Assembly: GCA_021773815.1 (NCBI GenBank)
Contig: JAJFJS010000127.1
Coordinates: forward strand, 1-61,141
Direction of reading: 5' to 3'
DNA: 61,141 nucleotides
DNA from: Gammaproteobacteria bacterium
GTDB lineage: Bacteria > Pseudomonadota > Gammaproteobacteria > Steroidobacterales > GCA-2729495
Part shown: piece after piece, positions 53,786 to 61,141 of the stretch
How the letters are laid out: every line of letters begins with the position of its first letter
How positions within the stretch are numbered: position 1 is the first letter of the stretch
Program-made: the position numbers and the translations under genes
The notes under the pieces: model-generated
The model's database searches: none
What the model was told of the DNA's origin: nothing
Seen by the model: only the letters and a program-made list of their open reading frames with translations

Positions 53786-54595
53786 TCATCGGCCGGACAG
53801 ACCGAGAACGTCATCCATTGAATAAAAACCCGGTTGGCGGTTCGCCGCCCATGCGGCGGCCCGCAGCGCGCCGCGCGCAAATACCGCCCGATCCAGCGCG
53901 CGATGCCGCAATTCGACCAGTTCTTCATCCCCGCCGAACAGGATGCTGTGATCACCGGCGATATTGCCGGCACGGACCGACGCGAACCCGATGCTGCCGG
54001 GTGCGCGGGCGGCGCCCTCGGCATGCCGATCGAAGACCGCAACTGAATCCAGCGCCACGCCGCGACCGGCGGCCACCGCTTCGCCGAGCTGCAGCGCCGT
54101 GCCCGACGGCGCGTCGACCTTGAGGCGGTGATGCGCCTCGCTGATTTCGCAATCGAAACCATCCCCGAGCGCCCGTCCCGCCTGCCGGGCGAGTGCCGAC
54201 AGTACGTTGATGCCGATACTCATGTTACGCCCGTAAACAATGGCAATGGCTTCGGCCGCCGTTTTCATCGCATCGTACTCGCCGGCCGCAAGGCCGGTCG
54301 TGCCGACCACCATGGCAACGCCGTTCGTCGCGCAGGCCGAGACGTTACCCGTCAGCGCCGCCGGCAGCGTGAAATCAATGGCGACATCGGCGCCCGCAAC
54401 GGCCGCCGCCGCATCGTCGGTGACCGCGACGCCGAGCGTACGCACGCCGGCGACGCTGCCCGCGTCATCACCGACCGCGGCGTGACCTGGTTCGGTCGCG
54501 GCGCCGACCAGCGACAGATGCTCGTCATCGGCGATCAGCCGAATCAGCGTCTGTCCCATCCGTCCGGTCGCGCCAAAAATCGCGATTCGAGTCAT
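53786..54595 (-). CDS. dapB: 4-hydroxy-tetrahydrodipicolinate reductase
   Basis: 269 residues; NAD(P)H-dependent step of lysine and diaminopimelate synthesis. The nucleotide site is FGATGRMGQ, and the catalytic region ISEAHHRLKVDAPSGTA is intact. It lies 9 bases after dnaJ and before carA, the usual gammaproteobacterial order. Confidence 0.97.
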   Translation of the reverse strand: MTRIAIFGATGRMGQTLIRLIADDEHLSLVGAATEPGHAAVGDDAGSVAGVRTLGVAVTDDAAAAVAGADVAIDFTLPAALTGNVSACATNGVAMVVGTTGLAAGEYDAMKTAAEAIAIVYGRNMSIGINVLSALARQAGRALGDGFDCEISEAHHRLKVDAPSGTALQLGEAVAAGRGVALDSVAVFDRHAEGAARAPGSIGFASVRAGNIAGDHSILFGGDEELVELRHRALDRAVFARGALRAAAWAANRQPGFYSMDDVLGLSGR

Positions 54596-54604
54596 CTGCG
54601 CTCC

Positions 54605-55738
54605 TCAGGATCCGATGTTTTCGAAAAAACGCTTGACGCCATCCTTCCATGACGTCACGCGCGGCCGATGCCGGTCTCCGCCGGCGACGATCGCATCGTT
54701 GAACCGGTTCAACAAATTCTTCTGGTCCGACGTCAGTTTGACCGGCGTCTCCACTTCGACCCGACAGTACAGATCGCCCGTCGCATGCGCCCGGACCGGT
54801 TTGACGCCCTTGCCGCGAATTCGAAATACCTTGCCCGATTGCGTCTCGGCCGGAATTTTCAGGCTGACCTCGCCGTCGAGCGTCGGGACCTTGACGTTAC
54901 CACCCAGGGCCGCGTGCACAAAGGCGATGGGCACGATGCAGGACAGGTCCGCGCCCTCGCGCTCGAAAATCGGGTGCGGCGTGACGCGAATATCGACGTA
55001 CAGATCGCCCGGCGGACCGCCGTTCTGGCCGGCCTCGCCCTCGCCGCCGAGGCGAATTCGATCGCCGATATCCACGCCCGGCGGCACCTTGACCGCCAGC
55101 GTCTTGGTGCGGGGACTGCGTCCGCGCCCGCCGCAGTCCGCACATGGCGACTCGATTCGGCGACCGGTGCCCCGGCAACTCGGGCAGGTCTGCTGGACCG
55201 AGAAAAAGCCCTGCTGCCGGCGCACCTGGCCGTGTCCGCCGCAGGTATCGCAGGTGACGGGGCTGGTGCCCGGCTGCGCGCCGCTGCCGTCACACGTCTC
55301 GCAGGATTGCAGCGTCGGCAACTCGACGTTGACGGTGTCGCCAAACACCGCCTGGCGCAGATCGAGCACCAGTTCGTAGCGCAAGTCCGCGCCACGGTAG
55401 ACGTTGCTCTGGCCGCGCCGGCCGCCGCCGAAAATATCGCCGAACACGTCGCCGAAGATGTCGCCGAAGGCATCGCCGGTGTTGAACCCGCCGCCCGGGC
55501 CGCCGGCCTGCTGCTCCAGCCCCGCATGGCCGAACCGGTCATACGTGGCCCGCTTCTGGTCGTTCGACAGGACTTCATAGGCCTCCTTGGCCTCCTTGAA
55601 GTCGGACTCGGACGCCGTGTCGTCGGGATTGCGGTCCGGATGATGCTTCATCGCCAGGCGGCGATAGCTTTTCTTGATATCGGCCGCGGTCGCGTCACGT
55701 TCGACGCCGAGCACCTCGTAGTAATCACGCTTGGACAT
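54605..55738 (-). CDS. dnaJ: Chaperone DnaJ
   Basis: 377 residues, type I Hsp40 co-chaperone of DnaK. The J domain has HPD ([10 protein letters not shown]), then a G/F region ([15 protein letters not shown]), four CxxCxGxG zinc motifs ([32 protein letters not shown]) and the C-terminal substrate domain. It is 119 bases after dnaK. Confidence 0.98.
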   Translation of the reverse strand: MSKRDYYEVLGVERDATAADIKKSYRRLAMKHHPDRNPDDTASESDFKEAKEAYEVLSNDQKRATYDRFGHAGLEQQAGGPGGGFNTGDAFGDIFGDVFGDIFGGGRRGQSNVYRGADLRYELVLDLRQAVFGDTVNVELPTLQSCETCDGSGAQPGTSPVTCDTCGGHGQVRRQQGFFSVQQTCPSCRGTGRRIESPCADCGGRGRSPRTKTLAVKVPPGVDIGDRIRLGGEGEAGQNGGPPGDLYVDIRVTPHPIFEREGADLSCIVPIAFVHAALGGNVKVPTLDGEVSLKIPAETQSGKVFRIRGKGVKPVRAHATGDLYCRVEVETPVKLTSDQKNLLNRFNDAIVAGGDRHRPRVTSWKDGVKRFFENIGS

Positions 55739-55813
55739 TGCTTGTCGCCGTCAATCCGTCTGGCGACCCGAATCCGGGCCGTTCCGCGTTGCAATATAGC
55801 CGAAAACGCCGAA

Positions 55814-55836
55814 GCCGCGCCCGCTAAGGACGCGGC
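55814..55836 (-). promoter_or_regulatory. Hairpin in the dnaK-dnaJ gap
   Basis: GCCGCG (55814-55819) pairs with CGCGGC (55831-55836). There is no T tract, so it is more likely an mRNA processing or stability element that sets the DnaK:DnaJ ratio than a terminator. Confidence 0.35.
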
Positions 55837-55857
55837 CACGGCGCATCATCCATTGGC

Positions 55858-57801
55858 TCAGTCCGCTTTGGACTGATCGTCGCCCTTGACCTCTTCGAAC
55901 TCCGCATCGACGACGCCGTCGTCGGCCGCGCCCTGCGCGCCCGCTCCCGCATCGCCGCCCGCGGCGCCGCCTTCGGCCGCCTGCGCCTGTTCGTAGGCCT
56001 TCTGGGCCAGTCCCGCCGACGCTTCGCCCAGCGCCTTGGTTTTTGCCTCGATGGCCGCCTTGTCGTCGCCCTTGAGCGCCTCTTTCAGATCGCCGAGCGC
56101 AGACTCGACCTGGCTCCGTTCGGCCGGCTCGACCTTCTCGCCCAGATCCGCGAGCGACTTCTCGGTCGCATGCAACAGCGCATCGCCCTGGTTGCGGGCC
56201 TCGACGAGCTCGCGGAACTTCGCGTCCTCCTCGGCATGGGCCTCGGCATCGACAACCATCTGTTCGATCTCCTCATCGGACAGGCCGCTCGACGCCTTGA
56301 TGACGATTTTCTGTTCCTTGCCGGTCGCCTTGTCCTTGGCCGACACATTCAGGATGCCGTTGGCGTCGATGTCGAACGTGACCTCGACCTGCGGCATGCC
56401 GCGCGGCGCCGGCGGAATATCCGCCAGATCGAAACGGCCGAGTGACTTATTGTCGCTCGAACGCTGGCGTTCGCCCTGCAGCACATGAATCGTCACGGCC
56501 GTCTGGTTGTCGTCGGCCGTCGAAAACACCTGCGAGGCCTTGGTCGGAATCGTCGTGTTCTTTTCGATCACGCGCGTCATGACACCGCCGAGCGTCTCGA
56601 TGCCCAGCGACAACGGCGTCACGTCGAGTAACAGCACGTCCTTGACCTGTCCCGACAGCACGCCGGCCTGGATTGCGGCGCCCACGGCCACGGCCTCGTC
56701 GGGATTGACGTCCTTGCGCGGCTCGGCGCCAAAGAAGTTTTTGACCTCCTCGGCCACCTTCGGCATGCGCGTCTGTCCGCCGACGAGGATCACGTCGTCA
56801 ATATCGCCGACCTTCAGACCGGCATCCTTGAGCGCGATCTTGCACGGCTCGATCGTCCGGCTGACCAGTTCACCGACCAGCGCCTCGAGTTTCGCGCGCG
56901 TCAGCTTGATACTGAGATGCTTCGGACCGCTGGCATCGGCCGTGATATAGGGCAGATTGACCTCGGTCTGCTGCGATGACGACAGTTCGATCTTGGCCTT
57001 CTCACCGGCCTCCTTGAGGCGCTGCATCGCCAGCGGGTCACGGCTAATGTCGACGCCACTCTCTTTCTCGAACTCGGCCGCGAGATAGCGGATGATGCGC
57101 AGGTCAAAATCCTCACCACCGAGGAACGTGTCACCGTTCGTCGCCAGCACCTCGAACTGATGCTCACCGTCAATTTCCGCAATCTCGATAATCGAGATGT
57201 CGAACGTACCGCCGCCCAGGTCGTAGACCGCGATCTTGCGGTCGCCGCGCTGCTTGTCCATGCCATAGGCCAGCGCCGCCGCGGTCGGCTCATTGATAAT
57301 CCGCTTGACCTCGAGGCCGGCAATCTTGCCCGCATCCTTGGTCGCCTGGCGCTGCGAATCGTTGAAATAGGCCGGGACAGTGACGACGGCCTCGGTCACC
57401 GGCTCACCGAGATAATCCTCGGCGGTCTTCTTCATCTTCATCAGCACGCGCGCCGATACCTCCGGCGGGGCCATCTTCTTGCCGTTGGCCTCGACCCAGG
57501 CATCACCGTTATCGGCCTTGACGATGTTGTAGGGCACCATTTCAAGGTCGCGCTTGACGACCTCGTCATCGAACCGCCGGCCGATCAGTCGCTTGATCGC
57601 AAACAGCGTGTTCTTCGGGTTCGTCACGGCCTGGCGTTTTGCCGCCTGGCCGACGAGCACCTCGTCGTCCTTGGTGAAGGCAACAATCGACGGCGTGGTG
57701 CGGTCACCCTCGCTGTTCTCGATGACCTTGGCCTTGTCACCATCGATAATCGCCACACACGAGTTCGTCGTGCCGAGATCGATTCCGATCACTCTTCCCA
57801 T
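55858..57801 (-). CDS. dnaK: Chaperone DnaK (Hsp70)
   Basis: ATP-driven chaperone. The start at 57801 ([17 protein letters not shown]) has GGAGA 5 bases upstream, giving 647 residues; the ATG 12 bases earlier lacks this spacing. Phosphate loops [10 protein letters not shown] and [12 protein letters not shown], the linker [15 protein letters not shown] and the C-terminal EFEEVKGDD-type tail are present. A sigma32-type promoter lies directly upstream. Confidence 0.98.
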   Translation of the reverse strand: MGRVIGIDLGTTNSCVAIIDGDKAKVIENSEGDRTTPSIVAFTKDDEVLVGQAAKRQAVTNPKNTLFAIKRLIGRRFDDEVVKRDLEMVPYNIVKADNGDAWVEANGKKMAPPEVSARVLMKMKKTAEDYLGEPVTEAVVTVPAYFNDSQRQATKDAGKIAGLEVKRIINEPTAAALAYGMDKQRGDRKIAVYDLGGGTFDISIIEIAEIDGEHQFEVLATNGDTFLGGEDFDLRIIRYLAAEFEKESGVDISRDPLAMQRLKEAGEKAKIELSSSQQTEVNLPYITADASGPKHLSIKLTRAKLEALVGELVSRTIEPCKIALKDAGLKVGDIDDVILVGGQTRMPKVAEEVKNFFGAEPRKDVNPDEAVAVGAAIQAGVLSGQVKDVLLLDVTPLSLGIETLGGVMTRVIEKNTTIPTKASQVFSTADDNQTAVTIHVLQGERQRSSDNKSLGRFDLADIPPAPRGMPQVEVTFDIDANGILNVSAKDKATGKEQKIVIKASSGLSDEEIEQMVVDAEAHAEEDAKFRELVEARNQGDALLHATEKSLADLGEKVEPAERSQVESALGDLKEALKGDDKAAIEAKTKALGEASAGLAQKAYEQAQAAEGGAAGGDAGAGAQGAADDGVVDAEFEEVKGDDQSKAD

Positions 57802-57854
57802 GGGTATCTCCAAATACTGGTCGGTAATTAAAAGGTAAAAATCGCTTTGTCGTT

Positions 57855-57883
57855 AAATGCGGGTCCGGGGACGGTTTTTCAAG
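57855..57883 (-). promoter_or_regulatory. Sigma32 (heat-shock) promoter of dnaK
   Basis: Minus strand: CTTGAAA (57877-57883), 13-base spacer, CCCGCATTT (57855-57863). Both boxes and the spacing match the RpoH consensus. The predicted start near 57847 leaves about 46 bases of leader. Confidence 0.8.
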
Positions 57884-57890
57884 CCCCGCG

Positions 57891-58469
57891 TCACGTCGAA
57901 TCAGGCTCTCGCGCCACGATGACGCGAGCCGGCCGCAGCAGTCGCCCGTTGAGCTGGTAGCCCTTCTGTATCACCGTCAGGACAGACCCCGGTTCGGCGA
58001 CATTCGACGGCTGCATGGTCATTGCCTCGTGCAGGTTCGGGTCGAACGGCTCCCCTTCCGGATCGAGCGATTCGACGCCGGATTTCTCCAGCGCACCGAG
58101 CAGTAGTTTCAGCGTCGCCGCGCTGCCCTCGAGCAGCGTCTCGGCCGCCGCGCCGGTACCCGCTTCGATGCCCATCTCCAGGCTGTCGACAACGGCCAGC
58201 AATTCCTGGGCGAAACGCTCTATGCCAAACTTGTGGGCATGCTCGACCTCGCGAATCGTACGTTTACGTAGATTCTCCATTTCCGCGGCTAGTCGCATGT
58301 ATTTACTGTTATTTTCTTCCGCTTCTGCCCGCGCGGCCTGCAGCTGCTCCCACAGATCGTCACCCGCTACGCCCGCCTCCCCGGCAGCCGCCGCCTGATC
58401 GAATCCATCTTCCGCATTGCCGTCTGGCGTATCCGCCGCGTCGACCGCCTTCTCGGTGCTGTCCGTCAT
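57891..58469 (-). CDS. grpE: Nucleotide exchange factor GrpE
   Basis: 192 residues; releases ADP from DnaK. A disordered acidic N terminus (1-45) is followed by the long helix (ENNSKYMRLAAEMENLRKRT), the four-helix region and the beta wing (LHEAMTMQPS...GSVLTVIQKGYQLNGRLLRPA). It lies between hrcA and dnaK. Confidence 0.97.
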   Translation of the reverse strand: MTDSTEKAVDAADTPDGNAEDGFDQAAAAGEAGVAGDDLWEQLQAARAEAEENNSKYMRLAAEMENLRKRTIREVEHAHKFGIERFAQELLAVVDSLEMGIEAGTGAAAETLLEGSAATLKLLLGALEKSGVESLDPEGEPFDPNLHEAMTMQPSNVAEPGSVLTVIQKGYQLNGRLLRPARVIVAREPDST

Positions 58470-58497
58470 CCCAACCCTCCGTGCACGACAAAACCGG

Positions 58498-58513
58498 GCC
58501 GCGCATGCGCGGC
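58498..58513. repeat. 16-bp perfect palindrome between hrcA and grpE
   Basis: GCCGCGCATGCGCGGC, flanked by CCGGG and CCCGG, forms a strong hairpin in the 71-base hrcA-grpE gap. It is not a CIRCE sequence. It could limit read-through from hrcA or act as a processing site. Confidence 0.45.
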
Positions 58514-58540
58514 ACCCGGGCCTGACGGCAAGATGGGGGT

Positions 58541-59599
58541 CTAACGATCCGAATTCAAGGCCGCGCCGATCAATTTCGCGGTGATATCGACGATCGGGAT
58601 CACGCGTTCGTAAGCCATGCGGGTCGGGCCGATGACGCCAAGCACGCCGACTGTGTCCTCATCGACCCGATACGGCGCCGTCACGATGCTGCATTCGTCG
58701 AGGATCCGGTAGCCCGATTCCTCACCGATAAAGATCTGTACGCCATGCGCCGCTACGCTCCGGTCCAGCAGGTGCAGGATCTCGCGCTGCTGGTTGAAAG
58801 CGTCGAACAATTGCCGCAGTGTGCCAATATCCGACAACTCGTTGAACTGCATGAGCTGGGTCTCCCCGGCCATGATGTATTCGGCACGATCGATATCCGA
58901 ATCAAACGCCTTTTGCGCGATGCTGACGGCGTCAATCATCAACTCGTTCATCGTCTCGCGCGTGTCGCTGAGGCTGTCGATGATCTGGGCACGGATCGTA
59001 GCCAGATCCTTGCCCGAATAATGCTCGTTCAGGTAATTGGCCGCCTTTTGCAGTTGCGAGGCGGTGTAGTCGCGCTCGACCTGCAGAATCCGGTTTTCGA
59101 CCTCACTGTCATTAATAACGAGGATGGCCAGCACCCGCCGGTCCGAGAGCGGCAGGAATTCAACCTGGCGCAGCTGAATGCGCGTATGCCGCGGGATCGT
59201 CACGACCCCCGCCAGGCTGGTCAGCGACGACAACGTCAGGGAAACAGTCGATGCGACCTCTTTCGCGCCGCCGCGGATATCGTCCGTCAGCTGATGCTGC
59301 AATTCCCTGATCTCGCGGGCCGCGAGCGGCTGCAGCTTCAGCAACGTATCGACGAAGAAGCGATAGCCCTTGGCGGTCGGCACGCGGCCGGCCGACGTGT
59401 GCGGCGAGACGATGAAGCCGAGGTCCTCGAGGTCCGCCATGACATTGCGAATGGTGGCCGGACTCAGTTCCAGTCCGGCCGTCTTGGCGAGCGTTCGCGA
59501 GCCGACCGGCTGACCGTCGCGGATATATTGCTCGATCAGCACGCGCAGGATCTGGCGCGAACGATCTGAAGGTTCTGTGTCAGTGCGACCCGGGCTCAT
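58541..59599 (-). CDS. hrcA: Heat-inducible transcription repressor HrcA
   Basis: 352 residues. The winged-helix N terminus (SDRSRQILRVLIEQYIRDGQ; LSPATIRNVMADLEDLGFI) and the dimerisation/GAF-like C terminus (VGVLGVIGPTRMAYERVIPI) are typical. HrcA represses chaperone operons by binding CIRCE (TTAGCACTC-N9-GAGTGCTAA). I see no good CIRCE in the upstream regions of hrcA, grpE or dnaK, so its target may be groESL elsewhere. A possible -35 TTGACA (59654-59659, minus) has no good -10. Confidence 0.96.
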   Translation of the reverse strand: MSPGRTDTEPSDRSRQILRVLIEQYIRDGQPVGSRTLAKTAGLELSPATIRNVMADLEDLGFIVSPHTSAGRVPTAKGYRFFVDTLLKLQPLAAREIRELQHQLTDDIRGGAKEVASTVSLTLSSLTSLAGVVTIPRHTRIQLRQVEFLPLSDRRVLAILVINDSEVENRILQVERDYTASQLQKAANYLNEHYSGKDLATIRAQIIDSLSDTRETMNELMIDAVSIAQKAFDSDIDRAEYIMAGETQLMQFNELSDIGTLRQLFDAFNQQREILHLLDRSVAAHGVQIFIGEESGYRILDECSIVTAPYRVDEDTVGVLGVIGPTRMAYERVIPIVDITAKLIGAALNSDR

Positions 59600-59707
59600 G
59601 ATAAATGGGAAACCTGTTACCGCTGCGGGAAGCTAGCAACGCCGTCTCGAGACTGTCAAGCAATGCGCCGTAAATTGCAATGCAGCACGAATAAGTGCTT
59701 GATGAGC

Positions 59708-59725
59708 CGAATTTTGTTAAATTCG
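59708..59725. repeat. Inverted repeat CGAATTT-TGTT-AAATTCG
   Basis: Perfect 7-bp arms with a 4-base gap in the hrcA/nadK intergenic region; a plausible operator by position only. Confidence 0.4.
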
Positions 59726-59744
59726 AGCCGTAGTATGCTGGTGG

Positions 59745-59758
59745 GTCGATTAATCGAC
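59745..59758. repeat. 14-bp perfect palindrome GTCGATTAATCGAC
   Basis: Lies 20 bases from the inverted repeat at 59708-59725, in the AT-rich core of the hrcA/nadK intergenic region. The shape suits a dimeric regulator site; the regulator is unknown. Confidence 0.4.
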
Positions 59759-59837
59759 GCACTGACCCGTCCGGATCGGCAGATCGTGACGGTAACAGCC
59801 GATGTTCTGCATGCACGAAGCTCGAGGTGATGGAAAC

Positions 59838-60011
59838 ATGACACATCGAATTCCAAATCGGCGCTGGCTGGATAACCCGGAACATCGGGTCGGCACAGCA
59901 CAACTCAATCACGTTCAGGAAGCCGCCCAGCGCAGCGAACCGGATGCCACCCCCAGGCAACGGACGCCGTCACGTCGACGGCCGGATCCCGTTCGTAACC
60001 CGACCCGATAA
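59838..60011 (+). CDS. Possible small Arg-rich protein, unknown
   Basis: 57 codons (MTHRIPNRRWLDNPEHRVG...), preceded by GAGGTGATGG at a suitable distance. Very basic and proline-rich towards the end, ending just before an A run. No family recognised; it could be chance. Confidence 0.25.
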   Translation: MTHRIPNRRWLDNPEHRVGTAQLNHVQEAAQRSEPDATPRQRTPSRRRPDPVRNPTR

Positions 60012-60012
60012 G

Positions 60013-60039
60013 AAAAAAAAGCGGCCGACGATCGGCAGC
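60013..60039 (-). terminator. Orphan intrinsic terminator, minus strand
   Basis: On the minus strand GCTGCCGA-TCG-TCGGCCGC (one T-C mismatch) is followed by eight T. No minus-strand gene lies upstream; nadK is on the plus strand. A small RNA antisense to the nadK 5' region is one explanation. Confidence 0.6.
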
Positions 60040-60158
60040 CTGCCCGCCACCGCGCGCGGCACGGGGCCGGTTGTGTTGCTGACCCTGAATTTCCTGCCTG
60101 ACGGGGAATCCCGAAAATAGGCTTGCCCCGGCAATCCCCGGAACGATAATGTGCCCCC

Positions 60159-61055
60159 ATGAGCAAAGCTTTTGCGAAAGTTGCGTTGATGGGCAATACC
60201 GGGGACACCCTGGTGCTCGAATCAATGCGTTCGGTGGCTCGCCACCTGATCGACCGGGGGCTGGCCGTATTCGCTGCCGCCAACAGCAAACTCAACGGCC
60301 TGCCCGCCGCCGTCACGCGGGTTCCGGATTCCGAACTGGCCGCCTCGGGCGACCTGGTGATCGCCGTGGGCGGCGATGGCTCGATGCTGCATGCGGCGCG
60401 GGCCGCCGTTGCGGCCGGCAAACCTCTGCTCGGCATTAACCGGGGGCGACTGGGTTTTCTTGCCGATGTCAGCCCGAGCGACGACTTCTCGGCGCTCGAC
60501 AGCGTCATCGACGGACAGTACGACAGCGAACGGCGGATGTTGCTCCGGGCCGAGATCCTGGCCGCGCACGAGGTGCGGGACTGCGGGCTGGCGCTCAACG
60601 ACGTCGTCGTGAAGCGTCAGGACACCGGCCGACTACTCGAATTCCAGACCTTCGTCGACGATCGCTTCGTCAATGCCCATGCCGGGGACGGCTTTATCGT
60701 CGCCACGCCGACAGGATCCACGGCTTACGCACTGAGTTGCGGTGGACCGATTGTCGCCACCGGGCTCGATGCGATCGTGCTTGCGCCGATTTGCCCGCAC
60801 ACACTCAGCGACCGACCGATTGTCATCCCCGGACCCAGCGTCACGGATATCAAGTTACAGAACGACAAGGACTGCGCCGCCGTCAGCTGTGACGGGGAAG
60901 TCACCGGGCAGATCGAAGCCGGTGATCGGCTGCGCGTCGCCGTTGCCGAGCAGCGCGTCGAACTGATTCATCCGGTCGGCTATGACTACTACGGCATTTT
61001 GCGCAACAAGCTGCACTGGGGGCGCGGTAATCGCGCCGCCAAGCGTGACCGCTAG
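60159..61055 (+). CDS. nadK: NAD kinase
   Basis: 298 residues; phosphorylates NAD+ to NADP+. Motifs are VGGDGSMLHAAR (catalytic Asp), INRGRLGFLADV, LNDVVVKR (binding) and TPTGSTAYALSCGGP. The end DYYGILRNKLHWG is typical. It is divergent from hrcA, a neighbourhood seen in other gammaproteobacteria. The start at ATG 60159 has a weak ribosome site. No terminator is seen in the last 86 bases of the window. Confidence 0.97.
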   Translation: MSKAFAKVALMGNTGDTLVLESMRSVARHLIDRGLAVFAAANSKLNGLPAAVTRVPDSELAASGDLVIAVGGDGSMLHAARAAVAAGKPLLGINRGRLGFLADVSPSDDFSALDSVIDGQYDSERRMLLRAEILAAHEVRDCGLALNDVVVKRQDTGRLLEFQTFVDDRFVNAHAGDGFIVATPTGSTAYALSCGGPIVATGLDAIVLAPICPHTLSDRPIVIPGPSVTDIKLQNDKDCAAVSCDGEVTGQIEAGDRLRVAVAEQRVELIHPVGYDYYGILRNKLHWGRGNRAAKRDR

Positions 61056-61141
61056 CCTGCATTATTCATGAAGGCGGCGCCGACCACGGCCAATTGCATG
61101 CTGAGTCAAAGCTTGTGACAAGACGAGAACTTAACAGTCGG

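Larger units (their letters stand above)
59600..60158. other. Divergent intergenic region hrcA / nadK
   Basis: 559 bases without a certain gene. It holds two palindromic sites, a possible small ORF and an orphan minus-strand terminator, each listed separately. AT-rich near 59680-59760 and GC-rich after 60030. Confidence 0.6.

Noticed and set aside
59630-59660. CIRCE-like sequence upstream of hrcA
   Set aside because: CTAGCAACG-N9-GACTGTCAA matches the consensus at only about 11 of 18 positions and its arms are not complementary.

Overview
This 61 kb window looks like a core chromosomal segment of a GC-rich gammaproteobacterium. ZipA, a 503-residue NusA with two C-terminal acidic repeats, the smc-zipA-ligA cluster and the order dnaK-dnaJ-dapB-carAB-greA-(yhbY)-rlmE-ftsH-folP-glmM-tpiA-secG-tRNA-Leu all fit that class. 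HrcA together with a sigma32-type dnaK promoter, PhaR, short (type I) QueF, a PEP-CTERM protein and nuo placed between secG and rimP point away from enterics, towards Xanthomonadales/Woeseiales-like or related deep lineages. That placement is inference from gene content only.

Layout. 0-1 kb: an AT-rich DUF6502-like gene. 1-7.3 kb (minus): smc-zipA-ligA, chromosome organisation, division and DNA ligation. 7.6-10.6 kb (plus): queF, a DksA-like gene with a histone-like lysine tail, gluQ, phaR. 10.6-19.2 kb (minus): rimP-nusA-infB-rbfA-truB-rpsO-pnp, the translation/transcription operon, preceded by a structured leader with two intrinsic terminators. 19.4-27.5 kb: an accessory block with a giant secreted multidomain protein, a PEP-CTERM protein and a trypsin-like protease, ending in tRNA-fMet debris. 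27.6-42.2 kb (minus): tRNA-Leu, nuoA to nuoN (all 14 complex I subunits, nuoC and nuoD separate) and tRNA-fMet. 42.3-53.7 kb (minus): carAB-greA-rlmE-ftsH-folP-glmM-tpiA-secG, with yhbY on the opposite strand. 53.8-59.6 kb (minus): hrcA-grpE-dnaK-dnaJ-dapB. 60.2-61.1 kb (plus): nadK.

How it fits together. Most genes are housekeeping: respiratory NADH oxidation, chaperones, ribosome maturation and initiation, tRNA modification, cell-wall precursors, folate, carbamoyl phosphate and lysine/DAP synthesis. The accessory block separates nuoN/tRNA-fMet from rimP. It abuts a 3'-half copy of tRNA-fMet that is itself split by an 85-bp palindromic insert, which suggests past integration at the initiator tRNA. 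The most unusual items are this split tRNA copy, the DksA variant (300 aa; 63 basic residues in its first 120; only one zinc-finger cysteine), a secreted protein whose FG-GAP propeller appears nested inside a cadherin-like domain, the attenuator-like rimP leader, and an orphan minus-strand terminator next to nadK.
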